A program made the translations under genes and the position numbers. From Naegleria lovaniensis (lineage: Eukaryota > Heterolobosea > Eutetramitea > Acrasida > Naegleriidae), in assembly GCF_003324165.1 (NCBI RefSeq), contig NW_025407856.1, forward strand, positions 62,001 through 126,000: 64,000 nt of DNA, written 5' to 3'. Position 1 is the stretch's first letter. Each line of letters begins with the position of its first letter. Of this stretch, positions 30,373 through 42,347 are shown piece by piece. The notes under the pieces are model-generated. The model did no database searches, was not told where the DNA came from, and saw only the letters and a list, made by a program, of their open reading frames with translations.

Positions 30373-33300
30373 TTACAAATCTAAAGTAGATACAATGACT
30401 CCTTGGTTGGCTAATTCTTCATTTTCTTGAACTTGGAATCCAGCTCTGGCACAAAGTTTAAGCATACCAACATTCGATTCATTGGCATAGGCAATCATTT
30501 GAGAAATATTGCCTTCATTTTTGGCAATTTGAATCAATTGATCAAGAATGTATTTTCCAATACCTTTTCCTTGAGCTTGCTCTCCAATCAATAAAGCCAC
30601 TTCTGCTTTTCGTTTTCTTCCACTGATAATGGATTTTTGTAAAATCGTGTAAACTCCCATTCCAATGACTGCCTTGCTTCTCTTATCGATAGCAAATAAC
30701 ACAACTTCTCGATCAAAATCACTTGAAACAAACTGAACCAATTCTTGATAAATGGTCTTTGAGTCAGATTCAGTGGTAAGAGTTAGAGCATATGGATCCA
30801 ATGGTTGAGGAGCATCATTCTTGGCCTTATTGTACTGATTTTTGAGGTTAAGGAATGCAAGGGCATACTGAGACCGAAGTGCTGTTTCTCTCAGACTTGT
30901 TTCCAATGTTTTTGGTGAAAGATTGGCAAAGAAGGACATGAGCTTCTTGAAATCACTGAACTTGGAGGTCTGACCGTAATATCATCATTGAATTTGGTAA
31001 CATATTTTCTTTCGTAAGATCGTATGACTGGTTGTGTCTTTTTAGTCGAAGGTTTGTGAAGAAGCATCTTACAATCCAAGGCCACAAATATCTTTTCTCT
31101 CTCTGTGGCAGAGGCTTGCAGAGGATTAATTTCAAAGCTCTTAATCAGATCACAATTATCGAGCACCATCTTGCTAAATTTTACAAGCAACGTCTTTAAG
31201 CCCTCGATATCAATTGCTGGCTTATTTCTGAATCTCTCAACAAGAGCATCTGAAATCTTTGTTTTTCTGAGCATTTGATAAGCTAAAGGAGCGGTAAGAG
31301 GTGGAATACCAAAACTCTTGTCTTTGTAAATTTGATGAAGTGAACCTCCTGTTCCAAATGAAATAACAGGTCCAAATTGAGGATCCACTTCAGCACCAAT
31401 ATACAACTCAAAAGCGATGGAGTCCTTCTTGCTTGCAACTAGTTTCTTGCAATCGTTTTGTACAGTTACACCAGTAAATTTAACATTGCTCTTTTCAGCT
31501 GCTTGTTTGATGGAGATGAAACCTTGTCTAACTTGTTTGTCGTCGCTCAATCCAACAATAACGCCTCCAATATCTAATTTTGAAATGCTTGTATCTACAC
31601 TGTGAATTTTTAACACAACTGGAAATCCAATTAACTTGGCAGCCTCCACAGCCTCTTCGACTGTAGTAGCCACCTTGGTTTGAGGTACATCGATTCCATA
31701 AATAGAGAGAAGTTGCTGGCTTTCGAATTCATTGAGTAACTCCTTGTTAGGATTTTGTTTTTGGAGCGACTTGATGTATTCTCTAGCTTTCATTTTGGCT
31801 TCAGCGTCGTTTTGACTTTCATGGTCATTGTCCAACAAACTTGGGTCTTCATAGAGATTTTCCAAGTTCTTAGAATATCTGTAGTTGTATTGGAAAACTT
31901 TGGTTGCAATTTCAGGGAATGCAAATGCAGGAATACCAGAATTCAACAAAATACTTCTACCAGCTTCGACGTCTCTGCCGCCCATAAAACAACACATGAT
32001 TGGTTTCGACAACTTTCCTTCTTTTGTTTTTTCAACGATATAACGTTGTAGGAATTGCGCTGTTCGGGTTGGTTCTGTTCTTGTTTGGGGTGTCAACATT
32101 ACCAACACGCTGTCAGTCTTTGGGTCGTTGTAAACGATATCAAGGGCTGCAACATATTGCTCTGGAGTAGCTGTGTTTCTGATATTGACAGGAATTGCTT
32201 TTTTACCAGAAAGTAATGCCTCTTCAACATCAATTCCACTTTCTTGCAATAATTTAGCACTCTTTGGTGACAAAGATCCTAGCTCGGTAATTTCGGATTG
32301 GTAAATGGCATCAACGGCAAGTGTAGCAGCTCCACCAGAATTTGAAATTACTGTAATAGTATTTCCTTTTGTTATTGCTTGTTTTCCAATTGTTTGGGAC
32401 ATGTAAAACATTTCTTCAATAGAGTTAACTCTTAGAATACCAACTCGTTCAAATAGAGCGTTCAAATGGTTGTCCTCACTTCTATTACTAGAATTCATTT
32501 TCATAGCAATTATTGGTTTTTTCAGAGCAACGCTTCTGGCAGCGCTAGCAAATCTCTTGATGTGTTCATTATTTCCCAAATCTTCAATGTACAACAATAT
32601 GGCATCAGTGTTATTGTCATTTCCGAAATGTTCTACCATGTCGGCAAAATTGACATCAACTTGGTCAGCTCCAACACAAGCAAATCCACTCAGCCCACCG
32701 CCTTGCTTCAAACTCCAGTCCAAAATTGTGGTTGCCAAAGCTCCCGACTGAGAAATAATTGCCACTTTACCACGAGTGAGCTCTGAGCTTCTGTTTGTTG
32801 GTGTGATGTTCAAAAAGTTATTGTAAATTTCTCCGACATGATATTGGCCAGAAGATGTCATCAGTGGTGTAATGAGACCCATTCCAGGTCCAATAACTCT
32901 CAGTTCCGAGCCTCTAAGAATGTCCTTCATCTTCTCAATGTTTGCTGCTTGATTTTCAGCAAACTTTTCGTAGAATTTGCTGTAAACGCTTCCAATAATC
33001 ACACAACCTTTTACACCATGTTTGATGCATTCTTCCAGAGCAGTAAACATGGTTTCAACTTGGTGACAACAAATGACTGCTAAATCTAATTTCAGAGGGA
33101 TGCTGGAGCTTGCTTTGTTGTCATAAAGCTCGCCCAATGAAGAATACATTTGAACTCCTAATAAATGAGGACGACGCTTGCTGTTTGGATCTTGCAATAC
33201 TCTTTCCACGTGCTTTGAGACAGCATAAACTTTAACTTGAGAGACTGACATTAAATTCCACAACACATTTCTTGCAAGTGTACTACTAATGCTATCATTC

Positions 33301-33725
33301 GGAACAGGAACAGGAGATGAATGAATTTCAGGATTAAAGTCATCAATGACACAAATGCTCTTAGGCTTGAAAATACAATCCAATTCATTGCTGTTAAATG
33401 TTCTCTTGATAGTATCGTGAACTTGTTCTAAATTTACGGTGTTTGGCTTTTGTTCCTCGACTACATTTCTAGTTTTTGAACGAGAATTATACCTGTCATT
33501 AGCCCGACTATGGTAATTTCTCATTGATGATGATGAACAACAATTAATTAACGAAAAGTCATCATGATCCGATCCATTTTTCATATTTGCACCTCCGCAT
33601 AATGTATGATTCAAAACAGAGGTTGTTCTCGTATTGACATCATGGAAGGGGCGATGACCAGCGGAAGTAATCTTTCGTACAGATGACTTGAACGAGGAAG
33701 AGCATGAAGAAAGGCTTCTTCTCAT
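30373..33725 (-). CDS. NDP-forming acyl-CoA synthetase-like plus GNAT fusion (PatZ/YfiQ-type protein acetyltransferase)
   Basis: The ATG at 33725 opens an Arg/Ser-rich N-terminus (possible mitochondrial presequence). A CoA-binding domain (about residues 105-290: GCVIIGSVYSKF, RVIGPGMGLITP) and CoA-ligase domains (VAIISQSGALATTILDW, GADQVDVNFADMV) follow. Next is ATP-grasp (FPVVLKIHSVDTSISKLDIG). The C-terminal GNAT domain (30373 to about 30940) has acetyl-CoA loop QAQGKGIGKYIL and AYANESNVGMLKLCARAGF. The two parts are out of frame by one base near 30950. One added base gives a continuous ITVRP...FSDFKKLMSFFANLSP junction, as in bacterial PatZ. The His expected in the HTGA loop is replaced (SNRSEDNH), and the ATP-grasp HKxD reads SKLD. 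That suggests a non-catalytic synthetase module sensing acyl-CoA, as in Salmonella Pat. Confidence 0.8.
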
Positions 33726-33822
33726 TTTTTTTAAGCTGAACGCTCTCCGAACAAAAACCCAAATCTTGAAAACTGCAGGTCACTAGTGCTTTATTGTGTG
33801 AATGCAAACAAAGGTGAGCAAG

Positions 33823-34722
33823 TTATTCGTCACTCAATTCCATTCGATCGACCTTTTGAGAATGTATTTCCTCATACATTTCATGATGTTCCTCCAAGGA
33901 CGAAGGTTTGCTTTCTTGACGTAGATAATTGATCCATCTTCTTTGATACCATAAATATCCAACAATTCCCACAACAATCACTATCAGAATACATCCAACA
34001 AGCACACCTCCCATCACATAACCAACCAATTCACTTTTTCTCTGCAAATCCTCTTTTTGTTTTCTTTTCTGCTCCTGTTCATATTCTGCAACAGTTAAAT
34101 TTCCAGGGTGAATGAACAGCGCAACTTGTCCTGGATAAGGTTTTAAACGACATTGAGGGTCCATGTTGAAAGAACATTGTAGAAAGGGATCTATTTCAAC
34201 ACTCATTGTAAGCTGAGTGCCATTGGAGCCCAACAGATTTGGACACACACAGTAAATCCATCAGGAATTGGTTGACCATAAACATTCAGAGGCTTGCAAT
34301 ACAGGAGACGCGAGTTGTACTTTGGAGCTGCATTTTCACACTTCCCGATGGTCAAGCTCTCGCTTTGTTTCTTCCATTTATGAGCTGAAATCGATCTCCA
34401 AAGCTTTTGATTACAGAGAATGTATAATTGTGAAGCGCACACTGTTCATCAAAGGCATACAAATCTCCCATGTTCCATACTTTGACTGGAAGAATAGACG
34501 AATTGTACACAGGCTGATTTTGAGACGCTAATCTCTTTGGAAATGGTTGGAAATCCATAAGGCGATTGGATTGGCACCGAAAGGATATCTAACAAGATCT
34601 TGTCAAAGGAGGTCTCTCCTTGAACCAGAAGCACGCTAAGGCATGTGCAGCCAGGAAAATAACACCAATAAACCAGATCTCACACGGAATGGGAAGAACT
34701 TGGATGGTTTTTTTGAGAACAT
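33823..34722 (-). CDS. Putative type I membrane protein, frame interrupted
   Basis: An ATG at 34722 starts MFSKKPSKFF, then a hydrophobic signal (LLVLFSWL ... LSVLLVQG) with a break near 34636. Mature parts include TSFDKILLDILSVPIQ, RLASQNQPVYNSSILPV, DEQCALHNYTFSVIKSFG, KCENAAPKYNSRLLYCKPL, IPDGFT and CVCPNLLGSNGTQ. The C-terminus is intact: one helix (GYVMGGVLVGCILIVIVVGI), then a basic WYQRRW and an acidic cytoplasmic tail. Further breaks lie near 34560, 34375 and 34215; some need a base added and some removed. The Cys pattern hints at an EGF-like extracellular segment, but I do not recognise a family. Either a pseudogene or a poorly resolved consensus. Confidence 0.5.
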
Positions 34723-34878
34723 CGTTGCTGGATCTTCCTTCTTGTTGCCTGATCTTAATATCGTCGAAACAAGAAGTATTTTAGAAAACATTCTATTTGT
34801 GAATTCGTTCAGCCACCCAAATTTAGCTTCTGACAATTGAAAAAAATTAAAAAATTAATTTTGAGCTAATCTTGGCCC

Positions 34879-37094
34879 TCAGTCAAATGAGACGCTGTCA
34901 ATACAACTTTTGAGCACCGATTTTTGACAAGGTTTCAAAATCACAACATCAAACAGATGTGGAGGTGGTTGAAACATGGCATCTCCAGTCAGAGCAACAA
35001 TTTTCACACGTTCTTTAAATTTGGAACGAAGTATTTTGGCCACATCAACCCCATTAATGTCAGGCATGTTCTTTACCACGTTGTTAATTATTTAAGAGCG
35101 GTTGGTACTTACAATATCTGTAAAAACAAGTTTGTGCCTTGTTTCATCAAAACCATCCAATAACTGGCGACCGTTGCTTGCTACGTCATACTCAAACCCC
35201 ATACTTTCAATGAGTTTCCCAATGACCTTTCTGTTTACCGAATTGTCGTCCGCGATTATTATCTTTGCATTAGAATTGAAGATGGTGGTGTTCTCAGGGT
35301 TTGAGACAACTGCTTGTTTGAATAGATGTTTTTTCACAACAACTCCATCTTTCGCACCGTCATTGGATGAGCTATTGGCATTCACAACTTCCAAAGGAAG
35401 AGAAACTGCAAATTCGGTCCCTTCATTAATCTCGGAATGCAGATGAATGGAGCCTCGTAAAGCTTGTACGTAATGTAAAACGGTATTTAAGCCCAAACCA
35501 GACCTAACACCAAATAGCACCCTACTCTGTAAACAAAAAACTTACCCTTTGTAAACAGTTTCATTCACATTGTGGAGCTGAGTGAATGGCTCGAATATCT
35601 TGTGTTGTTTATCCTTAGGGATTCCAACTCCATGATCAATGACAGTAAAAACAATTGTTTGTTCCGTTGTTACTGCCGACGCACTTTTGTCGTGTAATTC
35701 AACATCACAAATAAGCTGAACTGTTCCACCACACTTTGATGCTTTGACTGCGTTAGTCAGCAAATTGGCCAGAATTTGGTGTATTCTTGTGAGGTTTCCT
35801 CTCACGACCATATCTTTGAGTTGATCGTCTATCTTGACCACCACACTGACATTAAAGGGCGAGGCATAACTCTTAATAATATTACCAATAGTTTTCACAC
35901 AGTACCCTAAACTAAATTCTTGGCAATTTTTCATCGTTTTAGTTGTTTCTTCAACGTGGCCGACCTTCTTTTCGTGCTCATTTTTAGCTGCTTTCAGAAT
36001 GTCCTCTATTAAATTCAAAAGTATTTCGTCTGCCGAAGCTATTGTTTCAACCATGTCTCGTTGATACTCTGTTAAGCTCGTCTCTCTAAGCAATTCCACA
36101 CTGCCTAATGATGACAAGCAAGGAGATCTAAATTCATGTGAAATAGATCGTAAAAACTTTTGCTTTTCAAGGAGACTCATTTTGAGTTGAATACTAGTAT
36201 TTTCCAGTGCTTTCACATTGCTTTTCTGATCAATTCCAATGATTGCAATTGAAAAGCTGATCAATAGTATGACCACTAAGAATATTATATTTTCAAGCAG
36301 AGACGTAACACATAGTTCAGAAAAGCCGAAACACGCAAATATATAAACCGAATCCACAATAAATAAAGCTGAAGTATAATAGAGAGGTGTGAACGACCAC
36401 AATACGCTATACTTTGTAAATTTAGTAGTTGCAATTGCTAATATAATGTACAGAGGTAGTAGCATGATTTTGTGCTGTCTGAGGATTATAAACCTGATTA
36501 AAAATAGTGTAAAACCACTGCGAAATGCATTTCTTTCTTCAGCACAAATGACCTCGGGCTTTCGTTTCTGCATGTTCTTGTCAAATAATTTCTTAATAGG
36601 CCATGCAAGTACTGTCGATGAAAGGAGCACAATTGTTGAAAAGAGATTTAGAAAATAATATCCATAAAATAAGAAAACAACATGCTGAACAAGAATGGAT
36701 AGCCACACTGCCCATCTTCCATCAGTTGTCAACAAAAAACTGTTAAATTTAAATAACGGAACTAGTTCTGGTGGAGTTTCTTCCATCAACAATTGCTCAA
36801 AATCTTCTTCCAATCGGTCCTCAATTTTAAACGAATTGCTGGACGTACTTGTTGATATAGATGAAAGCTCATCGTCCAAAGGAGACGAGGAGAAAAACGA
36901 GGATATGGATGGCAATGTATCCAAAACCTCATGTTCATGTTGATGAGGGAATATATAGTTGCCTCTGTGTTCGTAGTTGTTGAAGAAACAAGTGGCCAGT
37001 GAATATTCGCTGTTGAGTTTATGTCGTTATTCCTGAACGAATTAACACTTCTTTCCGCTTTATTCAAGTAGTTGTTGTTCGACGAAGCAATCAT
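34879..37094 (-). CDS. Hybrid histidine kinase C (diverged paralogue)
   Basis: The ATG at 37094 gives a polar Asn/Ser/Thr-rich N-terminus. A single-base break near 36945 (LIN-HEHEVLDTLP after adding one base) joins it to a frame running to about 35544. Several TM helices follow (WAVWLSILVQHVVFLFYGYY, FTLFLIRFIIL, IILAIATTKF, IIFLVVILLISFSIAIIG). HisKA has FLRSISHEFRSP. HATPase_c has LLTNAVKAS, DHGVGIP, EPFTQLH and SGLGLN, the last after an intron (about 35545-35500) in YKG-SGLG. The REC has IIADDNSVNRK, TDI-NMPDING split by a second intron (about 35110-35070), ALTGD and VILKP. All catalytic residues are present. It lies in tandem with kinase B. Confidence 0.85.
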
Positions 37095-37273
37095 GGAACG
37101 TGCGAGGTATTTTTTTTGGTGATTTTTCAGCGCTTGCTAACTCTTGAAATGGAGATCTCACCTTCCCTTTTGAGCTCTAGAAGACGTTACATAAATGACG
37201 AGCGTCCGTCCATGAGCTTTCCGAAAGAAGGCTTTAGGTGGTTGTTATGATACGAATTCGTTTATTTATTTTC

Positions 37274-39738
37274 TCAATCATCATGTTTACAAGCTATGAG
37301 AGATGGAATACTTTCAATGCATTTCTTGAGTGTTGCTTTCCGACATGGTTTCGTAATCACTGAATCAAAAATGGATGGAGGTGTTTCCAACAAGACATCT
37401 CCTGTGAGTGCTACAATATGAATACGATCTTTGAATTTGGCCTTAATGAATTTTGCTGCTTCCAATCCATTTAAATTTGGCATATTCTGAGTTGTGTGTT
37501 TACATATAATAAAGAGAGCATGAGTGAAACAGTGTTTCAACGTTGGTTAATACTTACAATATCTGTAAATACTAATTTGTGTCTCTTCTCATCAATGTTC
37601 TCAATGAGTTGCTTTCCATCACACACTGCATCGGTCTCATATCCCAAACTTTCAATCAACTTGACAATGACCTTTCGATTAATGGCATTGTCATCGGCAA
37701 TGATGATCTGAGCATTATTCTTGGACACAACAGTTCGGTCCGAAGTAGCAAATAATTTCAAATAATTCTCTTGAATGGAGAGTTGTTTCTTTAGAGATGG
37801 ATCGATGTCCACGGATTCGGAAACCCCAGGATTTGTGAGCTGTTTCTTCAACTGTTCTTCTTCTAAACTACAAGTCATTGGACTATTGACTAAGGATGGA
37901 GAAGGTACAATTTCAAGTGGCAGAGTGACTGTGAATTCAGAACCTTTTCCAACATCAGATTCCAGATGAATAGTTCCTCTCATGGAAGTGACATTGTGCA
38001 ACACAGTGTTCAATCCAAGACCAGAACTTGGATAAATCGATTCATTCACATTATGTAATTGAGAAAAAGGTTCAAATATGACTTGTTGTTTCTCTTTTGG
38101 AATTCCAACTCCTCGATCTTTCACTTTGAAAATCACATCTTGTTCCATCACTCCATTCACCAATTTCTTTTCATTGCAATTCGTTTCACAAATCAATTCA
38201 ACATCATCTCCTGATTTTGAGGCTTTCACTGCATTTGTCATTAAATTTGAAATAATTTGATGAATTCTTGTTTGATTTGCTCTCACAACAATATCTTTGG
38301 TCATTTCATCAATTTTGACCAAAACATTCACATTGAATTGTGTGGAATAACTCTTGATAATATTTCCAATCATTTTCACACAATGTCCCAAACTAAATTC
38401 TTGAACATATTTTGAAGTGTCGACAATTTCTTCCTTCTCTTCCAACTTTTTTTCATGTTCAATTTTAGCCAACGTCAAAATGTCTTCAATTAAATTCAAC
38501 AAAATTCCATCTGCTGACGCAATCGTTTCGACCAAATCTCTCTGATATTCCGTGAGAGTGGTTTCTTTCAAGAGTTCGACGCTTCCCAATGAAGAGAGAC
38601 ATGGTGTTCTAAATTCATGACTAATGTGTCTTAAAAAAGTTTGTTTGGCACTCAGTGCTTGTTCTAATTGTTCACTCGTTTGTTCCAACTTGTTCAGTTT
38701 GCTCTTTAGATTCATCCCTGTTGTGATGGTGAAGAAAGTAAATAGCAGAATCACAATGACAAAGGACAAGTTTTCTGTACATATTTGAACACTCTTTGCA
38801 TTCCATCCTTCCCTTAATAACTGAGTACTTGTTTCAATGATGAATTGAGAAAAGACAAAGAGCATGGGTGCAATGGACCACCAAAGACTATTCCTTCGTA
38901 AAATAGTGGTGGTCATGACTGAAATGAAATACAAGGGAATAATGACAATTTTCATTTGAGAAAGAAAATAGTAACGTATGGAGAAGAGAATGAGGCAGAC
39001 GATGAGACGATTTCGTTCCTCAATTACAGTCGTAGGAACCAAGTGACTGTCTCGACTAAACACTTTGATATATTTCCGACCTTTGAACCCACCTATGAGA
39101 CAAGTGACGGCCACCACTGCAAAGGAACAGTAATCCAAAAAGTACCATGAATAGAGAAGGACGAGCAGATATTGACCCAAAATTGAAACGGGAATGACAT
39201 TCGGAGAAGTGGTGAGTTGCAGAGTACATCGAGCAATGTCATTCACCCATTTCGACATTACATAATAAATCTTTGATGTTGAATTGAAGGACCCCGAGGA
39301 TGATGCAAAAGATCCCAAATCTTGTGGTGATGAAGGAATAAGAGCATTAGCATTCATGATACATTGATGAGGAGTAGCACTTGTTGCGTGGGCTCCATCT
39401 GATTTGCTGCTTGATGATTTGAATCCTCCAGCAGGATCTTCCGTCTCTCGAGAAGTACGTATCCACACCCGAGGTTAAGATGGATTGAACGGAAGATGAG
39501 GCTTTCATGAGTAAACATTGATCGTGTTTCATTTGAATCTTTCGTTTGTTGTTGGATGTTTTGTGTTGGACTTGTTGTTGTTGTTGATGCGTAATTGAGG
39601 AGTTTCATCCTCCAAGATATCTTGAGGTAAAAGTCGTTGAGAGGATGTTGTGGATGAGGAAGAACTTTCCCAACTCGCACTTGTTTTGATTTGCAAGGAA
39701 GAGGTCATGCTGAACGTGCTGACGGCTTTTGATTTCAT
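37274..39738 (-). CDS. Hybrid histidine kinase B
   Basis: The core frame is intact from about 39466 to the intron near 37559. TM helices (LVLLYSWYFLDYCSFAVVAV, LILFSIRYYFL, LYFISVMTTTIL, LSFVIVILLFTFFTITTG) precede a coil (LEQTSEQLEQALSAK). HisKA has FLRHISHEFRTP. HATPase_c has LMTNAVKAS, DRGVGIP and GLGLN. The linker is longer than in A (SPMTCSLEEEQLKKQL). REC has IIADDNAINRK, TDI-NMPNLNG across an intron (about 37559-37486), ALTGD and VITKP. The first in-frame ATG is at 39357. A Ser/Asn-rich leader from an ATG at 39738 may belong but needs frame corrections near 39535 and 39465, so the start is unsure. Confidence 0.85.
37907..38645 (-). repeat. Near-identical kinase block, copy 2 (pairs inverted with 14338-15076)
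   Basis: Reverse-complement partner of the HisKA-HATPase_c block in kinase A, about 98-99% identical by eye over roughly 740 bp. The frame is intact in this copy. Confidence 0.9.
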
Positions 39739-40753
39739 TGGAAACAAAACCTTTGGTTTCGATGGTTTTTCTTTGAGATTGGGTTGTTCCAGTTGATGTA
39801 AGGAATTCGTTCAGTTGCTGTGTTCGCAAACAAAACTTCAATCATATGGTGTTTCGATCCAAAATCGACCATGAGGTTTTAGAGCGTAAAGGGATGCCAC
39901 ATGGATAGTATGGGAACTTTGGAAAAGGATATTTAAAGAGCTGGGTATTTTAAAATGGTTTTGAAAAAAGTTGGTTAATAAGGAATTTTTCGTTCTCGGT
40001 TCTGTTTTGGAAATTACACTTATTTGGCAGTTTCAAATTGGATGCACAGATGACACTTCTTTTTCTGATCAAAATTGATATATATTGATCACCCGTTAAT
40101 TGTTCAGCAGGGTTTTGCAAAATCTCCATCCTTTTGCTTTGTTTGGTGCTATGTGCTGAGTTGTTTGTTGCTTCTGTTTCGTCTCTCTTGTTCGAGCTCC
40201 TTCTGGAGACATTGATCGCTTTTTCCACTGGGACTGAGAACACATTCCAAATGTTGACTCGGGATAACAAGTTCTATATCATTCCAAAGAATGGGTCAGT
40301 GTTTTAATTCAACTTCTACCATAAACTTGTCCATTCTGGTATCAGAAATGAATCCACATTACCTCAAGAATTATTGAGATTATTGGAACTCAGTTTTAGA
40401 AGTTATGACAGAGCATCGAAAAAGTTCAAGAGATGTGATGGACTGTAGATGATTGAGTGAAAATTCAGGAGACTTCCCAAGTTTATGGTAGACATGGACG
40501 AATTTTGCTGAAGCTTCTTTGGTGTGTCTGTCCTATTCAACGATACAACGATGAAATGAAGAGACTCAACTCGTATACTTAAAATTGAAACGATTAGGGA
40601 ATGAAAAAATCACAGTATTTCAACAAAAGAGCAAACAGTCCCAGCAATATTTGAAAGATCAAAGTTAATTTGGATGGCTAGCTCACAACAAGCGCAACAC
40701 TTCAAAAATGATACAAAACGCAGGGTGAAAAATTGAACATTAAATTCAAAAAA
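39739..40753. other. Gene-poor interval of about 1 kb
   Basis: Between kinase B and the RCC1-like gene I find no supportable gene. A minus-strand open stretch at 39950-40270 lacks an ATG and resembles nothing known. On the plus strand near 40360-40445 a short LPQELLRLLELSF stretch recalls the start of an F-box but stops at once. It may be decayed coding DNA or regulatory sequence. Confidence 0.4.
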
Positions 40754-42133
40754 ATGTTATTTGAATCCACTCAATTGTATCACTTGATGTGGCTTTCAAA
40801 AAGGGATACATGCCCACCAGCACTGGCTACACCCACTAATCCACTCACAAATATGAGAGCTCTCATTCCTGAGACGGATCTCGTCATTCCGATAATTTCA
40901 CAATTTTCTCCATCCTTGTGGAGGAGCTATTTTCTATTCAAAGATGCTTTATCCGAAACACGTGAAGAATTGTGGGGATTTACCAGAAATAAGGATGTTC
41001 CAACAGATAAATATGGAATGAATTCAGAGTTCAAAAGAATTGATTTTTTCAACGAAAGAAATTTGAAAATATTGGAAATGATTTCTGGAGCTTATTTTAC
41101 GTTTTTTATCACAAGTGATGGAGTGTATGGAATTGGAGAAAATGATGATGGTCAACTAGGTATTGGAAATAATATTACTCAATTGGATTTTGTAAAAATT
41201 ACATCTCTTTCTTTAATGAAAATTAGGAAAATTCAATGTGGAAACTTCTATTCAATGGTGTTGACTGAAGATTCTGAAGTGTTTGGATTTGGACAGAACC
41301 ATTGGGGACAACTAGGAATTGGTGAGGAGCAAGAAAATGTTGTCTTGGTTCCAACACAATTACAAATGTTCGGAAAAGGCGAAATTGAACTGGAAACAAT
41401 CTATTGTGGGGAGTACAATACGTTTTTCGTAACCACTGCAAGTGAAAAAACGAATCATGTGAAGCAATTATATGGTTGTGGATATACAGAATTTGGTCAA
41501 TTGGGTCCTCAAGTTCCAAGCACAACAATATGTGTGAAAACACCAATTTTAATTGAGTTCTTTTCTAAAGAACAAAGCATGAGTGTGAAAACAATGACAT
41601 CTAGTTATGGCTTTTCATTTGTAATGACCATGTCCAATGAAATTTATTCATTTGGTAAGTTAGGAATTCATGTGCAATTGTTTTGACAAGCAGTATGGAA
41701 TTGGGTATTGAACTAACATTTTAAAGGTCTTCAAGAAGATGGAGAATTAGGAATTGGCATTACAAACTCTGATATTAACGGATTTACAAAAATCGACTTT
41801 AATCTTTCTCCTGGAGATGACATTCAATATATGGCATGTGGAAACAGTAGTGGAATATTTATTTCATCTAAAGAAGGGAGAGTGTTTCATACTGGATTAA
41901 TGCCAATTTTCATAACACCATACCAAACTTCTTCTCAAACCAATCACACACCTTTTCAAATATTTAATGTGTCGCTCTCTCAACACACGTTTGTTAAAAT
42001 TGAAATTAGGGGTGATACTTATATTTTGGTCAATAAGGTTATTTCCACACCTACTCAATTATTAGGAAGACTACAACTCTTGTATCAACAATTACTTGAC
42101 GATCAACAGTTTACAGATATTCAATTTCTTTGA
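40754..42133 (+). CDS. RCC1-repeat protein ending at the start of a BTB-like segment
   Basis: The in-frame ATG is at 40754. Exon 1 runs to about 41654 and is joined by a GTAAGT...AAAG intron (about 41655-41727) to exon 2. RCC1 blades are recognisable by ISGAYFTFFITSDGVYGIGE, NDDGQLGIGN, CGNFYSMVLTEDSEVFGFGQ, NHWGQLGIG, CGYTEFGQLG, SYGFSFVMTMSNEIYSFG and EDGELGIG. RCC1 propellers act as exchange factors or scaffolds. The C-terminus LLDDQQFTDIQFL is what usually opens a BTB domain in RCC1-BTB proteins, but the frame stops there. Downstream sequence shows no intact BTB, so the gene may be truncated. Confidence 0.75.
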
Positions 42134-42347
42134 GTTTTGTTCATTCACAATTAAGCACGTATTTTATCACTACAACAAACTTCAACACTGAAAGCAGATT
42201 ATGAGAGAGTTAATGGTTCGATGTATCTTATATGATATTCAGATTCTGGGTGATATTGGTTATCTTGAAGTTTGATCAAATGAAATGTTGTCTCGTACGA
42301 AACTGTAAGGCTTTGAACGTTCAAAAAAAATACCTTAACTAAAGAGA

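Noticed and set aside
31417-33083. Several plus-strand open frames inside the synthetase-GNAT gene
   Set aside because: They are antisense to a long, clearly conserved coding region and carry no motifs of their own.
39950-40270. Minus-strand open frame of about 107 codons
   Set aside because: No ATG at its start, no recognisable motif, and composition like non-coding DNA.
40360-40450. Short F-box-like stretch LPQELLRLLELSF on the plus strand
   Set aside because: Ends at a stop after about 30 residues with no upstream or downstream coding support; mentioned only as possible decayed sequence.
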